A stretch of 64,000 nucleotides of DNA from Arthrobacter methylotrophus. GTDB lineage: Bacteria > Actinomycetota > Actinomycetes > Actinomycetales > Micrococcaceae. A model generated the notes under the pieces. It saw only the letters and a list, made by a program, of their open reading frames with translations, was not told where the DNA came from and did not search any database. The stretch is from positions 4,712,001 through 4,776,000 of the forward strand of contig NZ_BAABED010000001.1 in the NCBI RefSeq assembly GCF_039539965.1, read 5' to 3'. Positions 33,615-42,342 of this stretch are shown piece after piece. Each line of letters begins with the position of its first letter. Position 1 is the stretch's first letter. The position numbers were made by a program, and so were the translations under genes.

Positions 33615-34631
33615 GTGAGTGAGCCGTCGGTTCCCGGCACAAGACGATCGATTTTCGGCGACACGAGGGACATCACGCCGTTCCGGGAGGGACATGTCCG
33701 CACTTCGGTGAGTGGACTGGCCGAGGGCCTAGGCGGCGTGATTGCGGGTGTCCTGAAAGGGAGGGCCGCTGGCCGGATTGATGTCGCCGGGGACGTTCCG
33801 AGGCTCAAGCGGCTGGCCGGCAAGACCGCCAAGTCGGTGTACGACGCCATCTTCACCAGCACGGAACCGGACCGACTCATCACCTTGGCCCGCGGCTATC
33901 CAGGGTGGGCAGGCTTGTGCTACGTGATTGCCGGGCTGCTCGCATACAAGCATGGTGGCTATCTGCGGGCTTCGGAACTGCTGCAGCGGGGCTTGTCCAT
34001 ACGGATCGACGACGCCGCCAGCCAGTTCTCTGCCAGTTACCTTGGCCGGTTGGTTACCCGGGTCGAGGTCGCCGAACGGATTGACGTTCCCGTCCTGTTC
34101 AGCGAAGAGTCGGTGTTCCTCGCTCTCTCGCATTGCTTTCGGGAGACGGGCCAGACCGTGGAGGCCCTGGACATCCTGGCCAGCCTGCCGCCGTCGTTGC
34201 CCTCCGCCCTGGCCCGCTGTACCGCAGCCGCCGCACTCGAGCGGCACGCCGACGTCGTCGCCTGGACTGAGGGACTCCGTAATCGGGACGACCTCTGTGC
34301 GGCGCTGCTGCTGATCAGGGCGCAGTCACTCAGGGTGCTGGGGGAACGGGAGGAAGCCCAGGCGGCACTCGCGGAGGTGTTGAGGAGGAAGAAGACCAGC
34401 CTTGCCTTGCGCAACGACGCGCTCACGGACCGGGCTCTGTCGATGCTCGAGCTCGGGCGGAGGCCAGGAAACGCGCGCCGTCCCATTCCGCGCGTGGTGG
34501 TGCGCTGGAAGCGCGGCAAGGAAGAGCGCGGCAAGGAAGAGGGGGCCGAGTTTGAGGCCGTCGACGGGATCCGGAAGGACGTCGAAGTGCGCCGGCTGTG
34601 GAACAAGGACTTCGGGGAACCCGGCGGTTAG
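33615..34631 (+). CDS. TPR-like protein of unknown function
   Basis: From GTG 33615 the protein has 338 residues; no clear ribosome site is seen, and the frame is open well upstream, so the start is uncertain. The middle is helical with tetratricopeptide-like spacing (RASELLQRGLSIRIDDAASQ, RETGQTVEALDILASLPPSL, REEAQAALAEVLRRKKTSL). The C-terminal tail is highly charged (RWKRGKEERGKEEGAEFEAV). No signal or span is evident, so it is probably cytoplasmic. The partner is unknown. Confidence 0.65.
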   Translation: MSEPSVPGTRRSIFGDTRDITPFREGHVRTSVSGLAEGLGGVIAGVLKGRAAGRIDVAGDVPRLKRLAGKTAKSVYDAIFTSTEPDRLITLARGYPGWAGLCYVIAGLLAYKHGGYLRASELLQRGLSIRIDDAASQFSASYLGRLVTRVEVAERIDVPVLFSEESVFLALSHCFRETGQTVEALDILASLPPSLPSALARCTAAAALERHADVVAWTEGLRNRDDLCAALLLIRAQSLRVLGEREEAQAALAEVLRRKKTSLALRNDALTDRALSMLELGRRPGNARRPIPRVVVRWKRGKEERGKEEGAEFEAVDGIRKDVEVRRLWNKDFGEPGG

Positions 34632-34652
34632 GGCCGGCCGGCTGGGGCGTGT

Positions 34653-34976
34653 CTAGGGCCGGAGCGCACGAAGTACCCCGCGAAGGGCCACCCCAGCCGC
34701 GCCGATGAGGGGGAGCAGCATGGCCATGATGACGACCGTGTTTGGCTGGAATGTCACCTGGCCCCTGGGGTTGCGGCCATAAACTCCGACGGGGAGCACG
34801 AAACCGCCGCCGCCACCGCCCGCGGCATTGTTACCGTCGCCGCCCCCTCCGAATCCAAAGGACACCAAGGCGACCGGGATCAGTTCTTCGCCGCCGATCT
34901 GCAGGGGAGGGCCGTACGCCCTTGAGACGCCGAGCTGCTTGAAGGTCTCCAGGAGCGCTGAAAAGTCGTTGGACAT
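34653..34976 (-). CDS. GerW/YtfJ family protein
   Basis: This 107-residue protein carries the GerW-family core: YGPPLQIGGEELIPVALVSF, then a Gly-rich turn (GFGGGGDGN) and FVLPVGVYG. A C-terminal hydrophobic segment (VVIMAMLLPLIGAAGVALRG) follows. The family is named after a Bacillus sporulation protein but is widespread in non-sporulating actinobacteria, where its role is unknown. Confidence 0.8.
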   Translation of the reverse strand: MSNDFSALLETFKQLGVSRAYGPPLQIGGEELIPVALVSFGFGGGGDGNNAAGGGGGGFVLPVGVYGRNPRGQVTFQPNTVVIMAMLLPLIGAAGVALRGVLRALRP

Positions 34977-35082
34977 AACGCTGACGATAGGGCGCCCGGA
35001 CGATGAACGCCAGAGCGATCTTGCTTGGCGTCCGCGTCACTTCCTAGCGTCCCTGCCTAGCGTTACTGCCCAAGGTCATGCG

Positions 35083-35718
35083 TCAATGTAGGAGCCGAAG
35101 CGCCTGTTCGCCGAGCAAGACGGCCCCGAGCCCCACCATGATGATGCCGCTGCTGAGGGTTACGACGCGTGCGGCGGCAGGCCGGGATTGCAGCAGCTTT
35201 CGCGAGGTCAGCGCAACCGCCGTGTAGATGATGCCCGCGAACAACACGAACGTCAGGCCCAATACGCCTGATTGCACGGGCACGGGCAATGACGCTTCCG
35301 GGCTCACGAACTGCGGCACCAGCGCCAGGAAGAACAGCAAGCCCTTGGGGTTGATGCCGCTCGTGCCCATGCCTTGCAGGAAGGTGCGGAATTGGTTTCG
35401 GGATTGCCCGACGGCGTCATCCGTACTGAAGCTTGCGCCTCGCCATGAGCGCATGGTGCTCACGCCGAGCCAGAGCAAATAAGCTGCGCCCGCGATTGTC
35501 AGCCAGCCGAGAAGCCCCGGAACGCCCGCCAAAAGGGCTGTGAGTCCGGCAGTCAGGAGGGCTGTGTGCAGCACGTATCCGCTGCACAGGCCGGCCACGG
35601 CCGGGACGAAGCTTCGCTGACGCAGTCCCGCGGCGATTGAATAAGCCCAGTCGACGCCGGGGGTGCACGCCAAGGTGACGGCGACGATGACGAAGGCGAG
35701 GAAAAGCTGGGGATTCAT
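35083..35718 (-). CDS. LysE family amino acid exporter
   Basis: This 211-residue, six-span protein starts MNPQLFLAFVIVAVTLACTPG, the LysE/RhtB start with the conserved C/G-T-P-G. AGGAG precedes the ATG. It exports an amino acid; an Lrp-type regulator is divergent, matching the LysG/LysE-style or Lrp/RhtB-style pairing in which the regulator senses the exported amino acid. Confidence 0.9.
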   Translation of the reverse strand: MNPQLFLAFVIVAVTLACTPGVDWAYSIAAGLRQRSFVPAVAGLCSGYVLHTALLTAGLTALLAGVPGLLGWLTIAGAAYLLWLGVSTMRSWRGASFSTDDAVGQSRNQFRTFLQGMGTSGINPKGLLFFLALVPQFVSPEASLPVPVQSGVLGLTFVLFAGIIYTAVALTSRKLLQSRPAAARVVTLSSGIIMVGLGAVLLGEQALRLLH

Positions 35719-35821
35719 GGTGGCTCCTGGCTGGTTGGTACACCATGAACCTTATGAAAAATCGGCCCAAAAGTGTTCCCATATTTAGCCGGATTTGCCG
35801 CGAAATTGGTAAGATGCTTGC

Positions 35822-36277
35822 GTGGTTGATGGAATTGACAGAACTATTTTGCGCTACCTCAAAGAGGATGGCCGAATGACTGCCACCGCGCTGGCTGCCA
35901 AGGTGGGATTGACCGTGGCTCCATGCCACCGGCGGTTGCGGGATCTCGAGGCTTCCGGAGTGATCAGGGGGTACCGGGCGGACATCGATCCGGCCGCCAT
36001 TGGCTTGGGATTTGAGGCGATCGTCTTCGTTACCCTGCGCCAAGTGGACCGCGCAACGATGTCGGATTTCGAAGACCGGGTGGCCGCTATCCCCAACATC
36101 GTTGAAGCGCAGCGGCTCTTCGGCTCCCCGGATTACCTCCTGCGCGTCATTGCCGCCGATCTCCCGGCTTATCAACGCTTCTACGACGACCAGCTCACGT
36201 CACTTCCCGCGGTCGAGCGCCTCACCTCAACTTTGGTGATGAAGAACCTGAAGTCGAATGCCGGGCCGCCGGTGTAG
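35822..36277 (+). CDS. Lrp/AsnC family regulator, partner of the LysE exporter
   Basis: This 151-residue protein starts at GTG 35822. An N-terminal helix-turn-helix (DRTILRYLKEDGRMTATALA, VGLTVAPCHRRLRDLEASGV) is followed by a RAM ligand domain (FVTLRQVDRATMSDFEDRVA). Divergent from LysE across a 103-bp AT-richer gap, which suggests direct control of the exporter by its amino-acid substrate. It is convergent with a second Lrp-type gene nine bases away. Confidence 0.9.
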   Translation: MVDGIDRTILRYLKEDGRMTATALAAKVGLTVAPCHRRLRDLEASGVIRGYRADIDPAAIGLGFEAIVFVTLRQVDRATMSDFEDRVAAIPNIVEAQRLFGSPDYLLRVIAADLPAYQRFYDDQLTSLPAVERLTSTLVMKNLKSNAGPPV

Positions 36278-36286
36278 GCTCCCGCC

Positions 36287-36745
36287 CTATTCCCACAGCA
36301 GCCCCGTGGTCCGGTACGGAATCACCTCGCGCAAAAACATGCTGGTGGAGGTTCGCACGATTCCCGGGCAGAGGCGGATCTCCTCCGACACCCGGTAAAG
36401 ATCGTCAGGGCTCGTGGCGACCACGCGGATGATGAGATCGGTGTCTCCTGCCGGCGCGTGGCATTCAAGTACCTCAGGGATGTTGCGCAGAGCCGCGATC
36501 GCCTCGTTCAGGTGGCTCTGATCCAGTTCCGCACTTACCGCTGCCGCGACGCCCCGGCCCAACGCCGAGGGCAGCACGCGGCTGCTGTTCGGACGCAGGG
36601 CGCCCGACGCCGTCATGCGCTCCAAGCGGGACTGGACTGTCCCGCGCGCCAAGCCCAAGCGCTGGGCGAGGACCATGGTCGGCATCCGGGGGTCGTCGTC
36701 GAGCGCGGCAAGGATGCGCTTGTCCGTTGAGTCCAATTCCTGCAT
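36287..36745 (-). CDS. Lrp/AsnC family regulator
   Basis: From ATG 36745 the protein has 152 residues, the usual Lrp size; the open frame continues upstream but without Lrp similarity. Helix-turn-helix: DSTDKRILAALDDDPRMPTM, QRLGLARGTVQSRLERMTAS. The RAM domain includes ECHAPAGDTDLIIRVVATSP with the conserved GD. A promoter and an Lrp-like dyad lie upstream (36835-36905). No target gene is adjacent. Confidence 0.9.
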   Translation of the reverse strand: MQELDSTDKRILAALDDDPRMPTMVLAQRLGLARGTVQSRLERMTASGALRPNSSRVLPSALGRGVAAAVSAELDQSHLNEAIAALRNIPEVLECHAPAGDTDLIIRVVATSPDDLYRVSEEIRLCPGIVRTSTSMFLREVIPYRTTGLLWE

Positions 36746-36834
36746 AGCTGCGCTTTCTGCCTCGTTCTGGCGGTCGTGGTCACTTCGCCGAGAGTCGGCA
36801 AAATGACCATCGCTTGTTCGATTCACCCCAAGAA

Positions 36835-36853
36835 ATTGGCCAGATTGACCAAT
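36835..36853. promoter_or_regulatory. Lrp-like operator dyad
   Basis: ATTGGCCA-GAT-TGACCAAT, arms matching at 7 of 8 positions, lies 90 bp upstream of the Lrp start, just downstream of its promoter. Autoregulation is likely. Confidence 0.45.
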
Positions 36854-36875
36854 GGTGATTGAGTCTGTTGCCCCA

Positions 36876-36905
36876 ACTGTAGTGTTCCTGTTGAAATAGT
36901 GGCAA
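36876..36905 (-). promoter_or_regulatory. Promoter of the Lrp gene
   Basis: On the minus strand TTGCCA (36900-36905) and TACAGT (36876-36881) stand 18 bp apart, a good housekeeping-sigma match. Confidence 0.5.
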
Positions 36906-37057
36906 GAAAGGGAAAGGCTACCGCCGGACCCCCAGGCTAAGGATCCCCCGGTACACCACCCGGCCCCCGGAACACCGTCCCGCAAAGACGCAGCCGCTGA
37001 TTGACTCTTGTTCACGCATCGTCTTTCTGCACGTCGGCCCTCGTGCTGGCACCACCA

Positions 37058-37106
37058 TAAGAGCCCCTGAGCCACCGAACCCGTTGCGGTCGCTGAGGGG
37101 CTCTTA
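37058..37106. terminator. Hairpin before gluQ
   Basis: TAAGAGCCCCTGAGC and GCTGAGGGGCTCTTA pair with one mismatch around a 19-nt loop. It ends 51 bp before the gluQ start, so it could be an attenuator or insulator rather than the end of a known gene. Confidence 0.5.
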
Positions 37107-37157
37107 TGCTGCCGCGGGATCCTGCACGGAACGCGCAGCGACGCATAGTCTTGTGCC

Positions 37158-38066
37158 ATGACTTCCGCTGGCCGCTTCGCCCCGAGCCCTTCCGGCGAGT
37201 TGCATGTGGGCAACCTGCGCACCGCCATGCTCGCGTGGCTCTTCGCCCGCTCGACGGGCCGCGATTTCCTGCTGCGAGTAGAAGATCTCGACCGTGCGCG
37301 GGCCGGTGCCGAGGAAGTCCAGCTCCGCGACTTGGAGGCCGTCGGCGTGACATGGGACGGCGCCGTCGTTCGCCAGACTGACCGCGCCGGGCTCTACGAC
37401 GACGTGATTCAGCGGCTCACCGACGCCGGACTGACGTATGAATGCTTCTGTACCCGGCGCGAGATCCAGGAAGCTCCGTCCGCGCCACATGCTCCACAGG
37501 GCGCCTATCCGGGAACGTGCAGGAACCTCTCGACGGCGGAGCTCGAGATCCGCCGGGCCTCCCGCCCGGCTGCCATCAGGCTCCGCTCCGAAACGCATGA
37601 ATGGACTGTGGCGGACGAGTTGCACGGGCCCTACACGGGCATAGTGGATGACTTTGTGCTTCGGCGGAACGACGGCGTCACTGCCTACAACTTGGCCGTG
37701 GTGGTGGACGACGCCGAGCAAGGCGTAGACCAAGTGGTCCGCGGAGATGACCTCCTGTCCTCCACACCCCGCCAAGCGTATTTGGCCTCCTTGCTCGGCT
37801 TGCCCGTTCCGGAATACGCGCATGTTCCCTTGGTGCTAAACCACGACGGCGCCCGGTTGGCCAAGCGCGACGGCGCCGTGACGCTTGGCGACCTTGCCGC
37901 CGTCGGGCTGTCTGCCGGGGAGGTACGGGACATGATCCTGGAATCGCTCGGGTTGCCGGCCGGACCCCTTGACGACGCTTTGGATACTTTCGATCCGGCC
38001 GGATTGCCGCGCCGGCCGTGGGTGTGGAACGGCCACCAGCAAACAACCCTTCGGAAAGGGGCCTAA
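37158..38066 (+). CDS. gluQ: Glutamyl-Q tRNA(Asp) synthetase
   Basis: This 302-residue paralogue of the glutamyl-tRNA synthetase catalytic core lacks the anticodon-binding domain, as expected. Seen: FAPSPSGELHVGNLRTAML (HIGH-like motif as HVGN), zinc ligands YECFCTRREI and YPGTCRNL, the region GVTAYNLAVVVDDAEQGVDQ, and the KMSKS-equivalent ARLAKRDGA. It attaches glutamate to queuosine in tRNA(Asp) without needing tRNA for activation. The quinone-oxidoreductase gene starts at the base after its stop. Confidence 0.93.
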   Translation: MTSAGRFAPSPSGELHVGNLRTAMLAWLFARSTGRDFLLRVEDLDRARAGAEEVQLRDLEAVGVTWDGAVVRQTDRAGLYDDVIQRLTDAGLTYECFCTRREIQEAPSAPHAPQGAYPGTCRNLSTAELEIRRASRPAAIRLRSETHEWTVADELHGPYTGIVDDFVLRRNDGVTAYNLAVVVDDAEQGVDQVVRGDDLLSSTPRQAYLASLLGLPVPEYAHVPLVLNHDGARLAKRDGAVTLGDLAAVGLSAGEVRDMILESLGLPAGPLDDALDTFDPAGLPRRPWVWNGHQQTTLRKGA

Positions 38067-39083
38067 GTGCTCGCTTATGTGCTGACCCGCTACGGTGACG
38101 CCGACTCAATGGAGCTGCAAGATGTTCCCAAGCCGATCGCCGGTCCCGGCGAGGTCCTGGTCAAAGTGTTTGCCGCGGGCCTCAATCCCGTTGACTACAA
38201 GCAACGCGAAGGTGCCGTGCGGGTGATCACCAGGCCAAGGCTGCCTTTGGTGGCCGGCAGCGAGCTTGCCGGGATCGTGGAAGCCATTGGCCCGGAGGTC
38301 ACCCGCTTCGCCACGGGAGACCGCGTGTTTGCCCGGGTGGACAAGACCAGGCTGGGCGCCTTTGCCGAGCACGCCGCCGTCCACGAGGACCTGGCGGCGC
38401 TCATGCCGAAGTCGCTCGGCTACCTCGAGGCTGCGAGCCTCCCGCTCGCAGGCCTCACCGCGCTCCAGGCACTGCGAGACGAGCTCAAGGTCAGCCCCGG
38501 GACCAAGCTGTTCATCTCCGGAGGCGCGGGCGGGGTGGGAACCCTCGCCATCCAGCTGGCCAAGTACTTCGGCGCCGAGGTGACCACCACGGCGTCTCCC
38601 CGCGGAGAAGCCCTGGTGCGGCGGCTCGGTGCGGACGCCGTCGTCGACTACACGAAGGAAAATCCGGCCGAAGTGCTCAGCGGCTTCGACGCCGCGCTGG
38701 ACCTTATCGGTGGGGAAACCCTGGAGCATACGTTCAAGATCCTCAAGCCCGGTTCGACGGTCGTTAGCATCGCCGGCATGCCCGAACCGCAAACAGCCGT
38801 GAAGGATCTTGATGCCCCGGCTTGGATGACAGCGCTTTTCTGGGCGGCCAGCCTTGGAATCCGGCGCCGCGCCCGCGAAGCAAACGTCCGGTACCGCTAC
38901 CTCTTCATGCACCCCAGCGGCGAGGACCTGAAATTCCTGGCGAAGCTGGTGTCCGAGGGAAAGCTGGAAGCCGTGGTGGACAGCAGCTATCCCCTCGAAA
39001 AGATCGCCGACGCTTTCGCCGCACTGGAACGCGGACGCGCCAAAGGCAAGATCGTAGTCACCATGGACAGTCGCGGCAGCTAG
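38067..39083 (+). CDS. NADP-dependent quinone oxidoreductase-like protein (MDR superfamily)
   Basis: This 338-residue medium-chain reductase starts at GTG 38067, immediately after gluQ. The GroES-like N-half includes VKVFAAGLNPVDYKQREG and VAGSELAGIVEAIGPEVT; the Rossmann half has FISGGAGGVGTLAIQLAKYF (nucleotide loop AGGVG). The catalytic zinc ligands of alcohol dehydrogenases are absent, placing it with zinc-independent quinone oxidoreductases. Substrate unknown. Confidence 0.88.
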   Translation: MLAYVLTRYGDADSMELQDVPKPIAGPGEVLVKVFAAGLNPVDYKQREGAVRVITRPRLPLVAGSELAGIVEAIGPEVTRFATGDRVFARVDKTRLGAFAEHAAVHEDLAALMPKSLGYLEAASLPLAGLTALQALRDELKVSPGTKLFISGGAGGVGTLAIQLAKYFGAEVTTTASPRGEALVRRLGADAVVDYTKENPAEVLSGFDAALDLIGGETLEHTFKILKPGSTVVSIAGMPEPQTAVKDLDAPAWMTALFWAASLGIRRRAREANVRYRYLFMHPSGEDLKFLAKLVSEGKLEAVVDSSYPLEKIADAFAALERGRAKGKIVVTMDSRGS

Positions 39084-39142
39084 GCTGCCGGGTTCTCTGG
39101 CCGAGCGTAGCGAGGTTAGGGGGCGGGGACTAGGCTGTCCGG

Positions 39143-40270
39143 GTGGATACACAGACGATTGCCCCTGGATTCGAACCAGTCGCCGAACTCTTTGGCCGAT
39201 TCCTCAGCGAAGACCCGGAATATTCAGCCCAGCTCGCGGCCTACCACCGTGGCGTCAAGGTACTGGACGTCAGCGGTGGACCGCACCGCCGTCAGGACTC
39301 TGTCACCGGTGTTTTCTCCTGCTCCAAGGGGGTGTCCGGGCTCGTCATGGCATTGCTCGTCCAGGACGGCTTCCTGGACCTCGACGCCGAGGTGGTCAAG
39401 TACTGGCCGGAATTCGGTGTCGAAGGAAAGGCCACCATCACGGTGGCGCAGTTGCTGTCCCACCAGGCCGGGCTTCTCGGCGTTGAAGGCGGCCTGTCCT
39501 TGGAGGAATACAACAACTCCGAACTCGCTGCAGCCAAACTCGCGCAGATGCGGCCACTCTGGAAGCCCGGGACCGCTTTTGGGTACCATGCCCTGACCCT
39601 CGGCGTCTTCATGGAAGAGCTCTGCCGGCGGATCACCGGATCCACGCTCCAGGAAATCTACGAACAACGGATCCGCTCGGTCACGGGCGCCCACTTCTTC
39701 CTGGGACTCCCCGAATCCGAGGAACCCCGTTATGCCACCCTCCGTTGGGACGCCGACCCGGCCCAGCCATGGATTGACCCCGCCAGCCATTTCGGCCTCT
39801 CAGCGAACTCTGCCGTGGGAGACATCCTTGACCTGCCCAACATCCGTGAGGTCCGGGCCGCCGGCCTGAGTTCGGCCGCCGGCGTCGCCAGCGCAGAAGG
39901 CATGGCCCGCGTCTACGCTGCGGCACTCACCGGGCTCGCCCCCGACGGCGACCGTCCCGCCGTCGCGCCCCTCCTCAGCGAACAGACCATCCAAGCAGTC
40001 ACGGCCGAACAAGTCTTCGGCATCGACCGCGTATTTGGCGAGACGAGTTGCTTCGGGACCGTCTTCATGAAGTCGCATGCGCGCTCGCCGTACGGCAGCT
40101 ACCGGGCATTCGGGCACGACGGCGCCAGCGCGTCTTTGGGATTCGCGGACCCCGTGTATGAACTCGCTTTCGGATACGTCCCGCAGCGGGCCGAGCCGGG
40201 GGGAGCCGGCTGCCGCAACCTCGAACTCAGCGCCGCCGTGCGGAAAGCAATCACCGAGTTGGCTCAGTAG
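39143..40270 (+). CDS. Serine hydrolase, class C beta-lactamase-like
   Basis: This 375-residue protein starts at GTG 39143, with TAGGCT at about 39131 suggesting a leaderless message. Catalytic S-x-x-K is S59-C-S-K62 (VFSCSKGVSGLVMALLVQDG). The second motif reads Y-H-A in FGYHALTLG rather than Y-x-N. The end has GHDGASASLGFADP, in place of the KTG-like third motif. No signal peptide, so it is probably a cytoplasmic esterase (EstB-like), not a resistance enzyme. Confidence 0.85.
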   Translation: MDTQTIAPGFEPVAELFGRFLSEDPEYSAQLAAYHRGVKVLDVSGGPHRRQDSVTGVFSCSKGVSGLVMALLVQDGFLDLDAEVVKYWPEFGVEGKATITVAQLLSHQAGLLGVEGGLSLEEYNNSELAAAKLAQMRPLWKPGTAFGYHALTLGVFMEELCRRITGSTLQEIYEQRIRSVTGAHFFLGLPESEEPRYATLRWDADPAQPWIDPASHFGLSANSAVGDILDLPNIREVRAAGLSSAAGVASAEGMARVYAAALTGLAPDGDRPAVAPLLSEQTIQAVTAEQVFGIDRVFGETSCFGTVFMKSHARSPYGSYRAFGHDGASASLGFADPVYELAFGYVPQRAEPGGAGCRNLELSAAVRKAITELAQ

Positions 40271-40279
40271 GATGAAGTC

Positions 40280-40813
40280 ATGACCGAACCGACGTTTACC
40301 GTTGAAACAGCCATGGTCCTTGCCGAGGTGGCGCACAACCGCCAGAAGGACAAGTTGAAGCGGCCACACAAAGAGCACGTGCTGGCGGTGGGCGATGCGC
40401 TGGCGGATTTCGATGACGACGTGCGGATTGCCGGCTATTTGCATGACATCGCCAAGGACACCCCGGTCACCAAGCAGGCGCTGCTTGATATGGGTGTCTC
40501 CGAGCGGGCTGTGGGCATCATCGAAAGGGTGACGCGCCGTTTCCAGGATGATCCGGACAGTGACGAGGCCGTGATCCTTCACATCGCGCAGGATCACGAC
40601 GCCACTTTGGTCAAGATCGCCTGCAACGCCCATAACTCCGTGCCGGAGCGGGTACGCGCCCTCGCCGAGAAGTGGCCTGACAAGGGACCCACCACTCGCT
40701 ACGCGGACGCCCGGAAAGTGCTCTACAAAGCCGTGCCACGGGGAGAAATCCACCTGATCCTGAACCGGATCAACCCGGACCTGCTGTCTGAGATGGACCA
40801 ATTGGCGGACTAA
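40280..40813 (+). CDS. HD-domain phosphohydrolase-like protein
   Basis: This 177-residue protein has an HD domain: His33 in HKEHVLAVGDALADF, the HD pair H55-D56 in AGYLHDIAKDTPV, then LHIAQDHDATLVKIACNAHN. The metal-binding pattern resembles (p)ppGpp hydrolase/HD-GYP relatives, though the chain is shorter than RelA/SpoT hydrolase domains. An AGGATG ribosome site overlaps the stop of the preceding hydrolase. Substrate unknown; a nucleotide is likely. Confidence 0.82.
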   Translation: MTEPTFTVETAMVLAEVAHNRQKDKLKRPHKEHVLAVGDALADFDDDVRIAGYLHDIAKDTPVTKQALLDMGVSERAVGIIERVTRRFQDDPDSDEAVILHIAQDHDATLVKIACNAHNSVPERVRALAEKWPDKGPTTRYADARKVLYKAVPRGEIHLILNRINPDLLSEMDQLAD

Positions 40814-41148
40814 TCGAGTGGATCCGGGCGCCCCGAGAGGTAGCTGTACACGCGACGTCGCGGATGCGACACTGCGTTGATTCGAGTGGTGGCCTCGGGT
40901 CGGCGCAGAAACCCGCGAGTGGCTTATTGAGCACAACGGCGAACCACTGCCGCAGCATGCCCTTGCCGACATCATGGCGGTTACGGGCGGCACAGCTGAT
41001 GCTCCGTGGTGGGGCGGCGAACCAGCTGAAGGTGCCCAGCTATCCGATGAGGCTGTGGATTGGATCGAGGCCGTCGCCAACAACGAAGAGCCGACTGCCT
41101 GGTGAAGTGGACGGACTTCAAGCCCGATCAGCTTCGAGTGGATCCGAG
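40814..41148. repeat. Gap flanked by a 13-bp direct repeat
   Basis: TCGAGTGGATCCG occurs at 40814-40826 and again at 41134-41146, enclosing 307 bp that contain an orphan coding fragment. It lies between the HD gene and hipA, just at the end of the toxin module. Confidence 0.5.
40881..41105 (+). pseudogene. Orphan coding fragment, C-terminal part of an unknown protein
   Basis: A 74-codon frame, open from the TGA at 40878 to the TGA at 41103, reads like real protein (REWLIEHNGEPLPQHALADI, VTGGTADAPWWGGEPAEGAQ, LSDEAVDWIEAVANNEEPTAW). It has no plausible start except an ATG two-fifths of the way in and no ribosome site. Composition and the closing stop suggest the tail of a lost gene. Confidence 0.5.
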
Positions 41149-42342
41149 CTAGCCGCCCATCAGCCTTCGGCGATGCTTCAGCTCCTTGTCCCAGTCCCTG
41201 GTCTGTATGGACCCGAACGGTGAAGCACCGGCGTCGAGGTCTGCGATGAGCGGACCCGACGCCTTGAGGGCGAGCTCCAGGACCCCCTCGGCCGCGCGCT
41301 CTGTCAGCCCGAGTCTCCCCGCCCACGCGAGGAAGTGCTTGCGGGAGATCCCGCTCTTCTTCCCGCCGATCCCCAAGGCGAGGGTCTTGTCCCCGTAGAC
41401 CACTGTGGAGGGAATGTCATAGACCGGGGCGATGGTGTACTCGCCTTGCCGTGACTGAACCATGGAGACGTTCTTGGCGTGCAGGTCGCCGTTGCCGCTC
41501 AGCCAGGCAAAAGCCAACTGGATGGCGAGGTTGCGCAGGGCTGGCAGGGGTGCGGAGCAGTGCGCCGCCAAAGCCGCGCACACTTCGCCGAACGGCACGC
41601 TGTACTTGTCCGCCGGATAGAGTCCCAGCACTTGGGCTCCGTCCTCGACGGCGAGGCGCACCGGAGTGCCATCGGCTCCGGTGAGGCGATCGAAACGCTC
41701 CACCAACAGCCCCGCCCGCCCACCGACGTCGTGCACCAGTTGGACAGTACTCACGGGGACCCGCAGTTTGCGCGCATAACGGAACATGAGGAATTCGTTT
41801 TCCACCACGAAGGGGAATTCGGGCGCATTGAGTTTGAGGATGTAACGCTTGCCCGCTTGCGCTACCGGAAGGGAGATCATCCCGGCTGACAACTTGTCCT
41901 GCACACCCGCCAGGGCCACCGGATCGATGAGCCCCGAGTCGCCGAGAAGGGCGTCGAAGTCGAGCGGCAGCTTCGAATCGAGCACGACGGCGGAGCCCCC
42001 TTCCGTGGGCGGCTCACCGTGCGGAACGGTCTGGACATCGCCCACGGCATCCCCGCCCGCGCCCATGAGGAGCGCGAGCTCGTCGTCGGCGCTGGCCTTG
42101 ACCGCCCGACGCAGGGAATTCAGGCGGCGGCCTTCCGGGAGGAGCCCCGTGAAGTAGGCAGGGACAGCTCCGCTCGGTGTGAATACCGCTTGCTCGGTCA
42201 GCGGCAGTGTAGTGGCGACGGCAGGGCCGCCTGATTCGAGGTACCGCGGCAAGTAGCTGAACTTGGTGCCGCCTTCATGCCGCTCGATGCGGGCCGCCAG
42301 GACGCCCTGCTTGTAGACGTCGGCGATGCGATGGAATGTCAT
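41149..42342 (-). CDS. hipA: HipA-type serine/threonine kinase toxin
   Basis: This 397-residue protein shows HipA landmarks: N-subdomain 1 (LPEGRRLNSLRRAVKAS), the P-loop/autophosphorylation region GVQDKLSAGMIS (Ser152), Lys170 in RYILKLNAP, catalytic loop GNGDLHAKN with Asp286 and Asn291, and the metal Asp309 in APVYDIPSTV. HipA-type kinases phosphorylate glutamyl-tRNA synthetase (E. coli) and slow growth. The start overlaps the hipB stop by ATGA, in the antitoxin-first order. All key residues are present, so the kinase should be active. Confidence 0.93.
   Translation of the reverse strand: MTFHRIADVYKQGVLAARIERHEGGTKFSYLPRYLESGGPAVATTLPLTEQAVFTPSGAVPAYFTGLLPEGRRLNSLRRAVKASADDELALLMGAGGDAVGDVQTVPHGEPPTEGGSAVVLDSKLPLDFDALLGDSGLIDPVALAGVQDKLSAGMISLPVAQAGKRYILKLNAPEFPFVVENEFLMFRYARKLRVPVSTVQLVHDVGGRAGLLVERFDRLTGADGTPVRLAVEDGAQVLGLYPADKYSVPFGEVCAALAAHCSAPLPALRNLAIQLAFAWLSGNGDLHAKNVSMVQSRQGEYTIAPVYDIPSTVVYGDKTLALGIGGKKSGISRKHFLAWAGRLGLTERAAEGVLELALKASGPLIADLDAGASPFGSIQTRDWDKELKHRRRLMGG

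Larger units (their letters stand above)
36746..37157. other. 412-bp intergenic region before gluQ
   Basis: It holds the promoter and operator of the minus-strand Lrp gene and, nearer gluQ, a strong hairpin (37058-37106). The middle (36906-37057) is C-rich and shows no gene, tRNA or riboswitch that I recognise. Confidence 0.5.

Noticed and set aside
36906..37106. Riboswitch, tRNA or small RNA upstream of gluQ
   Set aside because: The C-rich leader and hairpin do not match any RNA class I know, and no tRNA cloverleaf can be drawn; recorded only as a hairpin.
39143..40270. Antibiotic-resistance class C beta-lactamase
   Set aside because: No signal peptide, second motif Y-H-A instead of Y-x-N, and no KTG; more likely an EstB-like esterase.
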